64,000 nt of DNA, taken from Diadema setosum. Its lineage: Eukaryota; Echinodermata; Echinoidea; Diadematoida; Diadematidae. The stretch is taken from assembly GCA_033980235.1 (NCBI GenBank), contig CM067065.1, forward strand, positions 28,646,655 to 28,710,654. Direction: 5' to 3'. The notes beneath the pieces are model-generated. The model was given only the letters and a program-made list of their open reading frames with translations. It was not told the origin of the DNA and searched no databases. The translations under genes and the position numbers were made by a program. Shown here piece by piece: positions 34,221 through 46,645 of the stretch (the stretch's first letter is position 1; every line of letters begins with the position of its first letter).

Positions 34221-34492
34221 ACGACAAATCCTCATACTTGCCCCAGGCCACCATAGACAAAATTATCACTGAATGCAATGTACATATGACCAAGAATGAA
34301 TTTCTCAGGAGCTATCACTTTTCATGTGCTGATATAGCGAAGTATACATGGACACCTCATTACACTTGTCTGGGAAGAAGTGAAACTGAGCTTTCATCAA
34401 CAGAGTACATTGAATTTGATGATCTCACGTCTGAAGATGGCTCAGATGTTTGGCCTATGAACGAGTATGCTGATGCACAAGATGGGATATAG
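34213..34492 (+). CDS. Open frame after the RT relic, unknown, not LINE-like
   Basis: The frame that began in the RT thumb region continues open for about 90 codons with different character: TIDKIITECNVHMTKNEFL, SYHFSCADIAKYTWTPH, and an acidic end (IEFDDLTSEDGSDVWP) to a TAG at 34490-34492. Codon usage looks protein-like and it has its own stop. I do not recognise the family. It might be the end of another element or of a captured host exon. Confidence 0.3.
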
Positions 34493-34552
34493 TGACAGTG
34501 ATGATGATTAGATACGGGAGTAGATCAAGTTCAAGAAACTTTACTGAATTAA

Positions 34553-35234
34553 AGGCATTATTTACCATGTGCAGATGAAACAAAAACCCAGCTTAAAGGG
34601 TGTGTACAGTTCTGGTCGAGGTGAAGATTTAGCTTTTAACATTTTGTGAGATATTCAGAAACCACTCTATGAGATGTCAAAGAGCATGCAGTTCTAAGGG
34701 GTATCAAAAGTTTATTCGATGAAAATCGGTTTTGAAATGGCTGAGATATCCAAAAACAAGGTGAAACAAAGAGATACTAATAAAGTTGGGGCATGTCGCC
34801 TTTTATTATTATCACTTTTTTAGATATCTCAGCCATTTGAAAACCAATTTTCATCAAATAAACGTTGAAACCTTCTTAAAATCACATGTTCTTTGATATT
34901 TCATAAGAGGCTTTTCATTATCTCACTTAGGAATGTTCAAAACATGAACCCCTACCTCAACCACTACTGTACAGTCCCTTTAAGTGCTTCAGAATAGTTC
35001 TAAAATTTGGATTAGGGATAGAAACTACAAATGTAAAAGTTAAGTACTATGTATTGTTGAATATACAAATTGGGTACAATAGTTATGATAAAAAAATAGC
35101 TACACTAAACCGTATTAAGTTACAGTTTATTGAGAAAGGCTTTATTGGTTGGGGCTTTTTTTATACAATGCATCAAAATTGACATGATAATTCGAACATT
35201 TTTAAATCACTACTCCCAATGGTAAACAATGCCT
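34553..35234. mobile_element. TTAA-flanked MITE (AGGCATTATTTACCA ends), with another MITE inside
   Basis: Ends aggcattatttaccatg and ccaatggtaaacaatgcct are inverted, and TTAA stands at 34549-34552 and 35235-35238. It carries the AGGGTGTGTACAGT MITE at 34597-34979 inside, also with TTAA. The same family hosts the Penelope-like pair at 13534-14505. Confidence 0.85.
34597..34979. mobile_element. TTAA-flanked MITE, AGGGTGTGTACAGT ends, copy 2 (383 bp)
   Basis: TTAA at 34593-34596 and 34980-34983. Near-identical to 21001-21388 in the same orientation, and nested inside the MITE at 34553-35234. Confidence 0.9.
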
Positions 35235-35599
35235 TTAATAATCTACATTGCCTCGTTAAATGTTTTTTACTGCTACTAATAAGTATTTCGTCTTGTGCAC
35301 AACATCCATCTCTTTGTGTTGGATACGCAGCATTTCGATAACATTTTCTATAGTTTCTAGGACTCCTTTCAAGTCATCTGCTCTTATCGTCATGGTTCGC
35401 TCGCATCTTAATAAAAACCGTGTTTAATTGGTCTTCTTGTTTTTGAAGGGAATATAAGCAACAATAGTGAATTATGATCAGTGCACTTCAATACACAAGG
35501 CCAGCGCACTGGAGCAAACTGCAACCCACTGGTAGAATTAAAACTAACTAATCACATTGTTATGTGTACTATGACTGAACTGCAAACCGAATTTGGTTC

Positions 35600-36350
35600 G
35601 CGTGAGCAAGGGCGCCGGAAGCGGGGGGCAGGGGTGGCACTTGCCCCCCCCCCCCCCCCAAACAAAATGTTGGGGGGGGCAAAACGTGTTTTTGCCCCCC
35701 CAAAGTGCCCCCTGTAAGAAATAATTAATTACTTATTTAAAGACCAAAATGAACAATAAAGGCATATTTCTTGTCTAAATGTTGTAATTTCATGACTGAA
35801 AATACAAAATTTTCGCCCCTAACGGGGCCGAAAATTATAATACACTAACAACATACATTATTGTATCTATACAGTAATAGTAACTTAATTATGTGTAAAG
35901 TGTATAGATGGTAGCCTCGTGTCCTCGAGTGTGCGGGGGGTTTGTGTGAGGGGGTTTTCCCCCTCCCACACCCTCCCCCCGCTCGGTCGCTTCGCTCCCT
36001 TGCCGAGGATCTCACACCATTACATTATTATGTACTACCGTATGTAATAATCATAATCCTTCGCACTGATTATTTTTTACTATGTTTAATTTCTTTTTTT
36101 TCTTTTAAATGGTCTATAAACGCGACTCTGTTTTACAAAAGCTCCCTACAGTGTGTGTGTGTGTGTGTGTGTGTGTGGGAGGGGGTATCCCCTTTCCACC
36201 CCCCCCCCCCCCGCTCGCTCGCTTCGCTACCGCGCCGAGGATCTCACATCGTCATATATGTGCCCCCGTCGAGATTTTGCCCCCCCCCCCCAAAAAAAAA
36301 AAAAAAAAAAAACCAGAAGTGTTCCGGCGCGCTTGCGCGTGAGTGAACAT
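35600..36350. mobile_element. Poly-C/poly-A-rich element bounded by GCGCCGGAA
   Basis: Left end cgtgagcaagggcgccggaa (about 35600) and right end ttccggcgcgcttgcgcgtg (about 36321-36340) are inverted. Inside are long C runs (35645-35658, 36198-36212, 36282-36293), a GT run (36151-36176), and a tandem duplication of about 230 bp (gctcg(g/c)tcgcttcgctcc at 35980 and 36212). The open frames are low-complexity shadows. Confidence 0.6.
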
Positions 36351-37920
36351 GTATTACACAATATAGGCCTATTTGAAAATGTAGGCCTATTCGCATAAAT
36401 TTCCAGTATAGAGAATATGAGCAAAAATATATAGCAAGATTGAACAACCTTATTGTTTTTCTCAAAGCCAACATAACTTTAATCCCCTTTGCTTTCTAAT
36501 GTAAATGCTATCTCGACTATATCATGGCCATTTTAGATAAAATATTTGTTGTATGGATGATTAAACTGTAGTCCTATTATTATTATACTGACCCATTCGT
36601 TTTGCACGTTATGGTGGTAAAAGTACTTGTCACAGGCAACCTTATTTTCTCAAAAGAAGGGCAATACAGAAAGCGTTTCAGCGGCTCTGTCACAAAATTC
36701 CATCATTTATCCATAAATTACAAATATATTCATCTCCCAAATTGATATGTTATAATAATCATCATAGATTTAAGTCATTTTCACCATGATCATATAAATC
36801 GTTGACGCTATTTCTCCATAGTCATTAAACGACTCTCGGCGTTTTATGACAGCATGTTTTAGAGTAGGGCCTACTAGTAGTCGTTGAAATAAGTTGTCGT
36901 CTATTTGCACACATATTATAGAATGCAAGGTTTCACTTCATACCCTATTATTCGATAAGTTATTACTCTATTGAGGCACTTCCATCATGAGTGGTGATAT
37001 ATGTGTCGCTGGACAGAATCTATAGCTTTATAGAGGATCGCATTTCCATGTTTCGCTATTCGAACAGAGTCACTTTCTTTGTCAGCTGAATTGGACACTG
37101 TGAAAAGTGTCTTTTTTCAGGCAAACGTATATCAAAGCAATGAAAATTCTGGCTTTCGTGCACGAGCCACTAACGGAAGTTATTTATACAGATATTTGGT
37201 TGAATAGATGCAGAAAATCATGATGGTTAAAGCTTGATAAGAAAAATATTACAGTGTTGATAAAAGAGATAACAGGGTCTTTCGCGAAGCGTGAATGGTG
37301 AATCTCCACATGCAAGCGAAGCTTCTATCTGAAATCGTTCGTCACTGCATTCAGAGTGACAATTTTGAAAATTCCAATTCAGATGTCCTCATGCTCACTC
37401 GAGGTGCATCCATTTTTAAAGAGTATGCTTTACCCATTTACGCCTATACTTCCTAGTCATATTTGACACTTTCAACAAAAATATAAAGAATACTGCTGGC
37501 GCTCCGCATTTCCAAACATTTACTTAATGTCTATACTTTGTGATGCCACGTTGACCTGCTGTACACCTGGAAATATAACTTAAACTTTTCAACCAATGTA
37601 TAACGTCCCTCGAAGCACTTTCTGAGGTATGAAAACCAGGAAAATAAGGTATAGGAATTACCATGAGCTACCAACTATATAAGCATGTATAAAAATTATT
37701 CGTGGATGTTTGATTTGACAACCGTGAAATTGGATAAAAAATGACCATCACTTGTCTTTTCCGGCGCTTTGGCCATGGTCACATATCGTGCGTGTTATGC
37801 GTCAGTTTCGTAAGTAGGTCGTGCTTTTGTTTTTCTTTCTTTGTGTGTGTGTGTGTATGCATCAGCCACATTGGTTAGCTTAATTTTCTGCATTGGCATG
37901 CATTCGGAATGGTCAGAAAG
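36351..37920. other. No gene seen
   Basis: About 1.5 kb of AT-rich sequence with a short GT run at 37843-37856. No protein motif on either strand. Confidence 0.5.
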
Positions 37921-38196
37921 ATGTCCTCATTTGCATTTGTAAAGAAATGAGAATCAGATTAAATCGGTTTATCATTGCTTGTTGCCAGGACCACGTAGAT
38001 AGCATCTCGTAATTTCATGATTGCAAAGAATGCACCATATTTCACCGGTGCCTTTGGCTTTGCATGAATCTTTTTGTGTGGCAGCTCGTCTTTGTTTTCC
38101 CCTTGGACGCCCATGTTACCGTGGACGGGTTTTTCCGTGACAATGTGATCACGCGTGAACACGACAGAAAATGCCTGTTCAAAGTCTATTGTGCTA

Positions 38197-41100
38197 GTAG
38201 GCTTGCTAAGGGCGAAAAAAGGGGTGATCGCTGCATTTTATAGTACAAATGTCCTACTTGGCACACATGTTGCTCTGTACAATTGGAATTATTTAATCTA
38301 AAGAGACAATCTGTATCTATGCAAATAAGCCTTAATTTGCATAATTTATGCAAAAATACATATAAAAATTATTTAAAAATATATGTACATCTAGTGGAAA
38401 TACCTAATTTGGTAGAAGTCTTCTATAGAGTATGTGGAAACAATTCCTGCAAAAATTGATTTCATACCTATGTAAATAAACATAAAATTTGCATAATTAC
38501 GCAAGTTATTGTGCAAAATTCTGCATTTTTGAATGAATTTCTAAACTATTAAGCACTGGATCTTGTAGTACAAAGTTTGGACCTGCGATGGATGTTCCTT
38601 GGGTCAAAAGTAAATGATTCATCTGAAGAGACAAACTGTCTCTATGCAGACAACCTGTTTTTTTGCATAATATGCATATCAATACCTACATATCTATAGA
38701 TAATCAGAACAAACAACAAGCCTTAATGAAGCCTTAATGAAACTCCTCTTAAATCTCATCCTAGATAGATATAACCCGTTAGAAAGACTTTATGAAACAA
38801 AATGAGAAAAGAATTTGAATAATTGAACCATCGTTACCCGCTAATTTGCATAATTAATAAAGAAAGTAAAGTAAAATATTATTGTTAAAGTTTTTCTTAC
38901 AGTCTAAAAACTGCATTTTATGATGAAAACTATGGAAGTAGTATGCATTTCCTTTAGTCAAAAGGAAATGGTTTGTAATATCAAAACACTATTTGTCTAT
39001 GCAAATACCACCTAATTAGCATATTTTGCATATTAATACCCGAATGTACCAGAAGTCAATGGTCAAGGTCGACTTAAGAACTCCATATTGTATCAGTTTA
39101 CGCGATAACTCAAGACTGGATTATGCAAATTTCACCAAACCCGGTCCAAAGGTGACGTATAATGGGGCAAGTGATTAAGCAGTTTTTAAGTGAAATCGGC
39201 AAGAGTTCAAAGGTCAAAAAGTTCAAGGTCAATGCTAAAATTTCATTATTTTCCCCATATCTATGCAATGTCTGAAGGTACTTTCTTCAAACTTAGTGAC
39301 TGAATACAATGTACTACAATAAGATTCTCCAGAGAGTTTCAGGTCAAGAGGTCAAAGGTCAAAGTTCAGGTGAAAATGTTAAAATTTCATTTTTTTTTTC
39401 TCTGTATCTCGCAAATGGTTCAAGGTGTCTTCATGGAACTTGGTGCTGACAAGGATTTTGTAGGGAATTTAGGGGTCATTTGTCAAAGGTCAGGGGTCAA
39501 AGATCAAGGTAAATTGGGCCCTCAAAATTTCACTATTTTCCTCATGTTTTTGCAATGCTTGTAGGATTTTTGAAACTTAATATATACATGTATTACCTTA
39601 TGGATATTCTCTGGGAAATTTCCTGCCAAAATGTCAAAGCGCTGATGAAAGTGCTGTATTTCACTTTTTCCTTCATATCTTGAATGTGAATCAAGGTATC
39701 ATGGAACTTAGTAAGTACATATTTGCGATGTTCTACCTGACAGTGATACCTTTGTTGATTATCGAAAAAGTGTTAAGCCCTCCCCTCTCAGGTGTTTTTG
39801 TTTCTTCTTGATAAGTAGGAAAGGACATGAAATTCAGTGACATGGTATAGTCATTACCATCATTACATTTTAATGTATGGGTCGCATGAAAATTAATTTT
39901 GATGCACACATGTAACCTCTGACATTCTTACCTTTTACATTTCTAACTGTGTATTTCTTTTAATTTAACCTCTGACATTTTTACACCAAACCAGTTAACA
40001 TAATTATTTTTTTGGAAAAAGCTTCAAGATCATGTAGGTCATGATCATCTATACAGGTATTAGCTGATATGTGGTGGAATATAACATTCTTTGGACCGCC
40101 AGGGAGTTACATTATTTCGAGGGAAAACAATCACAACCAGGGAGAATATGACATTTACGATTCTCGTAAACAGTAGCCTGTGACGATCTGTTGACAAATC
40201 ACATCCTAGTAATTGTAAAAGCCATCGAATATACTCTTTTATGGCTATGAACATGTTATTTCTGCTTTGATTTATGGTGGATATTGACTGATTTTAAGAC
40301 AGAGACTGAGATTATTTGACTTAAAGTATAATATCTCCTATATTGTTCACAAGACAATTTTTGCATATTATTGCCTTCTCAAAATGTTATTGTGTATAAA
40401 TTTCCTAGCATAGTTTCCATGCCATAGCAGCTCAAAATATTCTGAGTTAACATTTTTTTTTCCAGAAACAGACTTTGTTTCTAACTCAAGCTTGTAAGTT
40501 CTTAATGTGTGCAGATACCCTTGCATCCACATAATTTGCACAAGTTTATGATCAGTTTGATGTAAAAAGCCTCTTATTCGCTTGATTGCCTACAAAATAC
40601 AATGGAAATCAGAATTTACACTTTCACTATGGTAGTATATTTTGTAATGATTTTCTAAACATGACCTCAGTTGTGTACTGTTTGCAAGGGAAAAACAGTC
40701 CTTTTGTAAGCAATATTCCGATTTGCATCTGTTCATAATTATATAGGCCCTACTCTTAGATTTGCATAATCATATTTAAAGAGTGTCACTATCGATTGCT
40801 ATTTTTCCCACCCTGCAAAGCATTTATGCAATGAGGGAAAATTGACAGCAAAAATTATTTCAAAGATCAATATGTTTCGAAATTTCACGTCTGGTGTACT
40901 TATTCACATAATTCATGCATAAAATGCCTAAGTTAATTAAATAATATGGAAACAATTTAAGCAACTGAAAAGTGTTGTTGTGAGAATATTATTCTATTAG
41001 CTTTTGGATGTTAAGTTCAAAGAGATTTAAGACATGTCACATTAATGCTTTTTGTTTGTTCTGATTATCTACAGATGCGTAGGTATTGATATGCATATTA

Positions 41101-41559
41101 TGCAAATAACAGGTTGTTTGCGTAGAGACAGTTTGTCTCTTCAGATGAATCATTTACTTTTGACCCAAGGAACATCCATCCCAGGTTCAAACTTTGTACT
41201 ACAAGATCCAGTGCTTAATAGTTTAGAAATTCTCTCAAAAATGCAGATTTTTGCACAATAACTTGCGTATTTATGCAAATTTTATGTTTATTTACATAGG
41301 TATGAAATCAATTTTTGCAGGAATTGTTTTCACTTACTCTATAGAATAATTCTAACAAATTAGGTATTTCTGCTGGATGCACATATATTTTTAAATAATT
41401 TTTTAATGTATTTTTGCATAAATCATGCAAATTAAGGCTTATTAGCATAGATACAGATTGTCTCTTTAGATGAAAATTTTTCAATTGCCCTAGGGAACAT
41501 CTGTACCAAATAGGACATTTGTACTATAAAATGCAGCGTTTACCCCCTTAGCAAGTCTA
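38197..41559. mobile_element. Long-TIR element, about 3.36 kb, TIRs about 515 bp
   Basis: 38197-38715 is the reverse complement of about 41055-41559 (for example gcattttatagtacaaatgt near 38237 and its complement near 41510). Ends are gtaggcttgctaag and cttagcaagtcta. The flanks ttgtgcta (38189-38196) and ctatgctc (41560-41567) look like an imperfect 8-bp target duplication, and copy A of R1 shows one cggtgctc at the site. The interior has tandem AGGTCA-rich repeats (39210-39720) and no transposase that I can recognise, so it is non-autonomous or decayed. Confidence 0.82.
39120..39720. repeat. Tandem units of about 120-140 bp with AGGTCA motifs
   Basis: Repeated blocks aaaatttca(t/c)tattttcc, ttcaaacttagtg and (a)ggtcaaaggtcaa(a)g inside the long-TIR element, clearest at 39352-39376 and 39478-39506. 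Confidence 0.7.
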
Positions 41560-42225
41560 CTATGCTCCGATATAGAGATTGATGTCTTGACGGTAGCTTT
41601 ATTGATGTTAAGCAAATATCATGCAAAGTTTAATACAAAATATGTGGTAAAATTAGACTGGTAACTCAAGGTAAAAAATAATAAAGGGGAGTGGGTGATA
41701 TTTAAAACATTTCCGAAACGTACAATTAAAGTAAATATCAAGTAGACTTTACTCCAATAATTGAAGGTTTGCATTCGGCAGTAATTTAGGCGTAGTTTCC
41801 ACGTGCAAAACCCTCATAGATTTACAACTGAAGTAAGTTGCACTGATTACCATCATTCTTTTTTATTTGATGTAAGGTAAGATGTAGCACACCTCAAAAA
41901 GAATGGAGAAGAGTGAAAAAATACTGTAGTAAGCTGAAAGAGACAGGCAAACTGTATTTTTATTGAAAGATTATCTGTAGTATACCTAGGAGAATAGACT
42001 AGCATTTCTTCGGTCTCTGCGACGTGTTTTGATTGACATCCGATGCTCAGCCAATAAAACTTCGAGAGATGACGACTGACAACTGTCTTGCCACACCCGG
42101 TTCCACGCCTCTATTCGGAGGTTTCTTACTAGACGTATTTTTAGTCAACTTGACTTCCACATCGTCGCGCCCTCTATTGACTGCCAGTCACTGATTTAGG
42201 CTAAAAATACGTCGCCCGCTAGACT

Positions 42226-43014
42226 AGTTCTGTGTGTGCGGGCAGCGTGCACTCTCAGCTGTAGAATGATTTTAGTAGACTTTTCGCCAAAAACCTTTCC
42301 ATATAGGGCGCTGCTTGCTGAAGAATGAGAGTGTAAACCGTAACTTTAAAACCTTTTCCTCCTTTTGGGTACCTCTTCCTGCAATGCTTGCAAATTTGGA
42401 GAAAATGACATGGATTTTGAAGGCATTATGGGTATTTAAGTTTGTCATTGCAGATTTTGTTGCCAATCATGGTCTTGATCCTGTAACGCTATCATTTTGG
42501 TACGCCGAGCCATGAAAATCTCACTCGTACATTTCTTTTTGAACTTGGCATCTATGTGTATGGTATGATGCTGTGTACTTGTGTAATAGCACAACTTCAT
42601 AATTGCGAATATGCCTCAGAGTGGTGGGGTTCCTAAGGTTAAAGCTAAGGTCACGTACGCAGTGAAACGTTTCATCAACCACTATTCACCACCAAAAACC
42701 GTGGAGCTATCTCCATGAACACACCTACTACCAATTCTCTTTATGCTTTGAAATTCTTTTTATGCTTTGAAAAGCACTTGAAAAAAAAAAATGTGTGTGT
42801 GCTTGTGTGTGGTATTTTCACACAGTGTGCGTGTAATGTATGGGCTGTTCAGTGTGGAGTTTTCGTTTTTCTTTTTACGGTTCTTTTTACAGTCTATACT
42901 TTGCCTCATTCTCTTAACGTCGTTTGCCAGTTTCGCAACACAGACCCACAATACGTGAAGCATATCAAGACGGCATTTTGTCTTCAAGCTCATCCCAGGC
43001 ATTATGAAAATGAC
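42226..43014. other. 5' flank of MCT copy 2
   Basis: Contains the block 42601-42715 that is repeated at 44361-44435 (gtacgcagtgaaacgtttca / ttacgcagtgagacgtttca), a poly-A at 42781 and GT runs. Several pyrimidine-rich AG acceptors (for example tttttacag at about 42890) could precede the first coding exon. The frame is open back to 42715 but has no family-like residues before 43015. Confidence 0.55.
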
Positions 43015-43228
43015 ATGGCTGCCACATCGAGGAACACAGATTTGAAAGATTCAACTGACTACTGGCGACACGTTATTGTTCTGTGTAGATTTGTCATATT
43101 AGCCATAGACGGAGGGATACCAAAGTCCTTTGGTGTACTCATACCGCGGATGGTCGAACTGTATAATTCTGACTACAAAACCCTGGGATTTATCTGTAGC
43201 CTGATGCCATCGATCACCTATGTGTTCG
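43015..43228 (+). CDS. MCT-like transporter copy 2, exon 1 (N-terminus, TM1-TM2)
   Basis: N-terminal exon of an SLC16/MCT-like membrane transporter. The ATG at 43015 gives MAATSRNTDLKDSTDYW, then a hydrophobic segment HVIVLCRFVILAIDGGIPKS and FGVLIPRM. This corresponds to the family's TM1 DGG...KSFGV signature. It continues through LGFICSLMPSITYVF into the donor gtacgt, leaving phase 1. The start was chosen because family-like residues begin here and the decayed duplicate at 45488 keeps the same ATG. It joins exon 2 at 48555 across 5.3 kb of repeats. Total predicted protein about 444 aa, within the usual MCT range. Confidence 0.85.
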
Positions 43229-43839
43229 GTACGTAGATCCTTTAATTACAGAATTATAGAGTATAATTGTTAGAAATACATGCATTAATATTTTCCCCAA
43301 GTTATGATAACCATTTCAGAAAGTGTGATAGATTAGCGGTCCTTGTGTGCAACAAAAACCATTGAATAATATTATAATGTTATCTTTATAAGATGGATCT
43401 TACATAGGACGGATGTTTTCATGATGGAAATAAATGACAATTCAAACGAATCAGGATTTCCCATTGCTTTTTTTTTTTCAAAAGTTAAGAAGAGAAAGGA
43501 TGAAACTATTGCTGTTGTGCAACTAAGAGAATTCCGTCACATTTAAGATTTTGACGAGGAAAGTGCATTGTTGTGGTTGATCATAGACTGGAGTCAGCAC
43601 ATCACTCCAAGGAGCCAAAAGTGCCTCAGAGGATAAAACCGTTTAGGAACTCATTGTGTCAAAGCACTTCATATGCAATTTTAATCCAGAACTCATTTTA
43701 TTACTTTCGTATAAATCGCCATGTGCGCAGCTATATCAACCTGAAGTGGAAATGACACGGAATAATTGTGCTAGAAGAAGAGGGTATTTTCAATTAAGAC
43801 CTGCATAGGCTAACCATTACTCAAGACAGAATAAAACAG

Positions 43840-44310
43840 AGATCATCTCAACAACTCGACACCCAAGAGTCATACGGCCTACGAGCTAGACGTTAAAACA
43901 AGACCCATGGGTCATACGCCCAGGAGCCAGATATCAATTATAAACAGGCATACTATATAGCTGTACACAAAAGGATGCCCCATGATCTCTACACTATTGG
44001 CAAATAGGGCTCATGATCTAAAAGCTAGGCAAAAAAGTACACTATACCAGGTCCTCGTCGCTACGTGCATCACGCCCAGTGATTTAATATCAAGAGCGTA
44101 GGCCCTTTTGCCCAGTTTCAGGCTTGCTTGTATATTAATTTGATTATAGTTTCCAGCTCGTCCTCTAGGATCTAGCTCGTTGACCGCATACAGCTCGTAG
44201 GCCTATTTTCATTGGTGTCTATAACTCGTGGGCCTCGTTTACTGTAAGTGTCCAGCCCGTATGCTGTATAGTGTAACATAACTCGCGGGCTGTGTATACG
44301 ATCTCAAATA
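43840..44310. mobile_element. Foldback element with CCCACGAGTCATACGGCC-type arms
   Basis: The left arm has repeated cacccaagagtcatacggcc / tacgagctagacgtt motifs. The right arm (44150-44310) has the inverted versions (gtccagcccgtatgctgtat, taactcgtgggcctc). Related arms occur at 46646-46760 and 58245-58640. Confidence 0.65.
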
Positions 44311-44579
44311 TAATATCGTCTGGTGCCTTGTTGTTACTTGTTGATACGACGTCCCAATTGCTATTGTGCTTCAGAATGGTGGGGGATCTAAGGTCACTTA
44401 CGCAGTGAGACGTTTCACCATCTACCAACCACCAAGAGACGAACTAACAGTCCGACCTCTCCTATCCGGACATGTCGGACACGGCGCTCCTCTGAATATC
44501 AAAAGGGATTTGGCTTTGACTCCATGCGTAATACATGCAAGTGCCTGCCGAATAATTGTAGCTAAATGTACGGGTCTAC

Positions 44580-44770
44580 GGCAATTCCCCCCTGGGCAAT
44601 TATCCCGGACTCTTCCCCTAACCCAAACCCTAATCCTAATCTTCAACCTAATCCTAACGCTGTTGAACCTTAGCGCTAACTCTAAAACCTAACTCTATTC
44701 CTAATCTTTACTCTATCATTATTATTAACCAATATTTAGCCGGGGGTAATTGCTCTCCGGGGTCATTGCC
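44580..44770. repeat. CCCTAA/CCTAAT-like degenerate repeat between inverted 15-bp-type motifs
   Basis: ctaacccaaaccctaatcct and similar at 44617-44700 resemble a degenerate telomere-type repeat. On either side are gggcaattatcccgg (about 44594) and ccgggggtaattgct (about 44740), inverted and similar to the arrays at 53 kb and 63.5 kb. Confidence 0.5.
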
Positions 44771-45351
44771 TTGATACTATAGAGCCAACATGACAATTTT
44801 GCTTGAACATGCCAGGTCCTCGTCAGCTGGTTTGCGTTCAGAATTCTCTGTTAATTTCATCTATAGACGATCACCTCTACTATGTCCTGATTTAATCAAG
44901 AGTGGCAGTCGGTATTCTCGCGGAGATTTGAGGGTATAGGGAAGGTCTGAATGCATGTTATACAGATGAAAATTTGATTTGATTGCATCCTCATACCTAA
45001 TATGTTGGAAATGATATGTAATCCATGTGAGTTTGTGTGGGACTTTTGTTTGAGTTTGACCCCCTCCCCCCCCCCCCCCGTAATCATTATATTAGGAGGG
45101 GAAAACTGCGATATACAGATACATAGATATATGTAATTGGACAGGTTGTACTGTAATATATGGATTCCTGTTATACTCTGAAAAGCGCTTTGAATATTTA
45201 TATAATATGAGTATGTTTGTTTGTGTAATATTTGAACACGCCCTTTGACTGTAGTGTGTAATGTACAGAGTTGTTAAATTAGCCTTTTTCGTTTCATTTT
45301 TTTTCAGGCTTCACTTTGCCTTATTCTCTATACGCTGTTTGCCAGTTTCGC

Positions 45352-45364
45352 ACACACACACACA

Positions 45365-45412
<48 letters not shown>
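45352..45412. repeat. (CA)n microsatellite
   Basis: About 30 CA units with one TA, grown at the place where the intact copy has cgcaacacagacccacaata (42934-42953). Confidence 0.95.
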
Positions 45413-45414
<2 letters not shown>

Positions 45415-45487
45415 TAATAAGTGCAGACAACGTGAAGCATAGCCGGCATTCTCTCGTCAAACTCACCATAGACACTACGAGAATGGC

Positions 45488-45684
45488 ATGGCTGCCACGT
45501 TGAAAAATATAAGCTGGAAAGATTCTGACTACTATTGACACATTATTGTTCTGTGTAGATCTGTTATATTCAGTTGGCAATAGACAGTGGGACAACAAAA
45601 TCCTTTGGTGTTCTTATACCGCGGATGACAACAAAACCATGGGATTCATATGTAGCCTGATTCCAATGATTACCAGTATGTTTG
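45488..45684 (+). pseudogene. Dead duplicate of MCT exon 1
   Basis: Aligns with 43015-43228. It starts MAATLKNISWKDSDYY and then stops, where the parental CGA arginine codon became TGA. Further on a small insertion shifts the frame (atattcagttggcaatagac versus atattagccatagac), about 20 bases around the gtcgaactgtataattctga stretch are deleted, and the splice donor gtacgt has become gtggat. It cannot encode TM1-TM2. Confidence 0.85.
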
Positions 45685-45789
45685 GTGGATTTCAAATTAT
45701 CAGATAAACGTGTATTAACAACTCTCTTCAGACTCAGTAAACATGATCAGTGTCTATTCGTCCTTATACTGGGTTAAAATGCATATACA

Positions 45790-45828
45790 TAATATATATA
45801 CACATATCTATATAATTATATATATATA

Positions 45829-45910
<82 letters not shown>
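45790..45910. repeat. (TA)n microsatellite beside a MITE
   Basis: About 120 bp of TA repeats ending exactly at the ATGAAGAG terminus. Confidence 0.95.
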
Positions 45911-45915
<5 letters not shown>

Positions 45916-46163
45916 GAGTTTGTTTGCAAAAACCGATAAGTCCATTTTTGGAGATTTTGAAGTACGGTCTCTGTCATAAAGTACAAAATAATACCTTCTA
46001 AATGATATATTGGTCACTACATATAAAGGTACATTTTTGAAGTTATGGTCAAAAGAAGCAAAAAAAAAAATCTTATTATTCTCTTTATTTTTCTTGACCA
46101 TTAATCGCAAATATCTCCATTCGACAAATATGGACTTATCGGTTTTTGCGAACAAACTGTTAT
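45911..46163 (-). mobile_element. ATGAAGAG-type MITE, copy 2 (inverted)
   Basis: Same TIRs as 5621-5871 with the interior in reverse complement. The distal terminus has decayed (aaactgttatgg instead of aaactcttcat). Confidence 0.85.
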
Positions 46164-46645
46164 GGTCTTATCCGTATGTGATAAATCTTAGATGTTTGGG
46201 AAAAAATTAATGATAATTGAATTGAATTAAAATGAATTGAATTGAAGCAGTATTTCCTTTTTTTTCAGAAAACAAGAACAGAAAGGACGGAACTATTGCT
46301 AATGTTCAACTAATTTAAGAGAAATCCGTCATATTTAAGATTTTGACTTTGAAAGATTATTGTTTTGTTGATCATAGACTGGCGTCAGAACAGCGCAAGA
46401 AACAAGGAGTGTCTCGTGGAAAAAAAAAGTGTACAAACCCTTTGGGTAAAACTGTTTCTAATAAGCACTTCATACGCGATTTTAATCAAGGAATCATTTC
46501 ATTACTTTCATAAATTGCCATGTGCGCAGCTACAGCGGCTGGTCGTGGAAATGATGCATTCATGCTAGAAGAAGATGGGATTTTAGATTAAGTCCTGCAT
46601 GCTAACCATTAATGACGGCAAAATAAAACGGAGATCATCCCTTCA

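Larger units (their letters stand above)
37921..42225 (-). repeat. Repeat R1, copy B, interrupted by a 3.4-kb element
   Basis: Reverse complement of copy A (24961-25900). The outer part is 41561-42225 and the inner part is 37921-38196. The conserved open frame of R1 appears on the minus strand at 38162-37959 and ends early (a TAA where copy A continues). The middle, 38197-41559, is absent from copy A. Confidence 0.85.
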
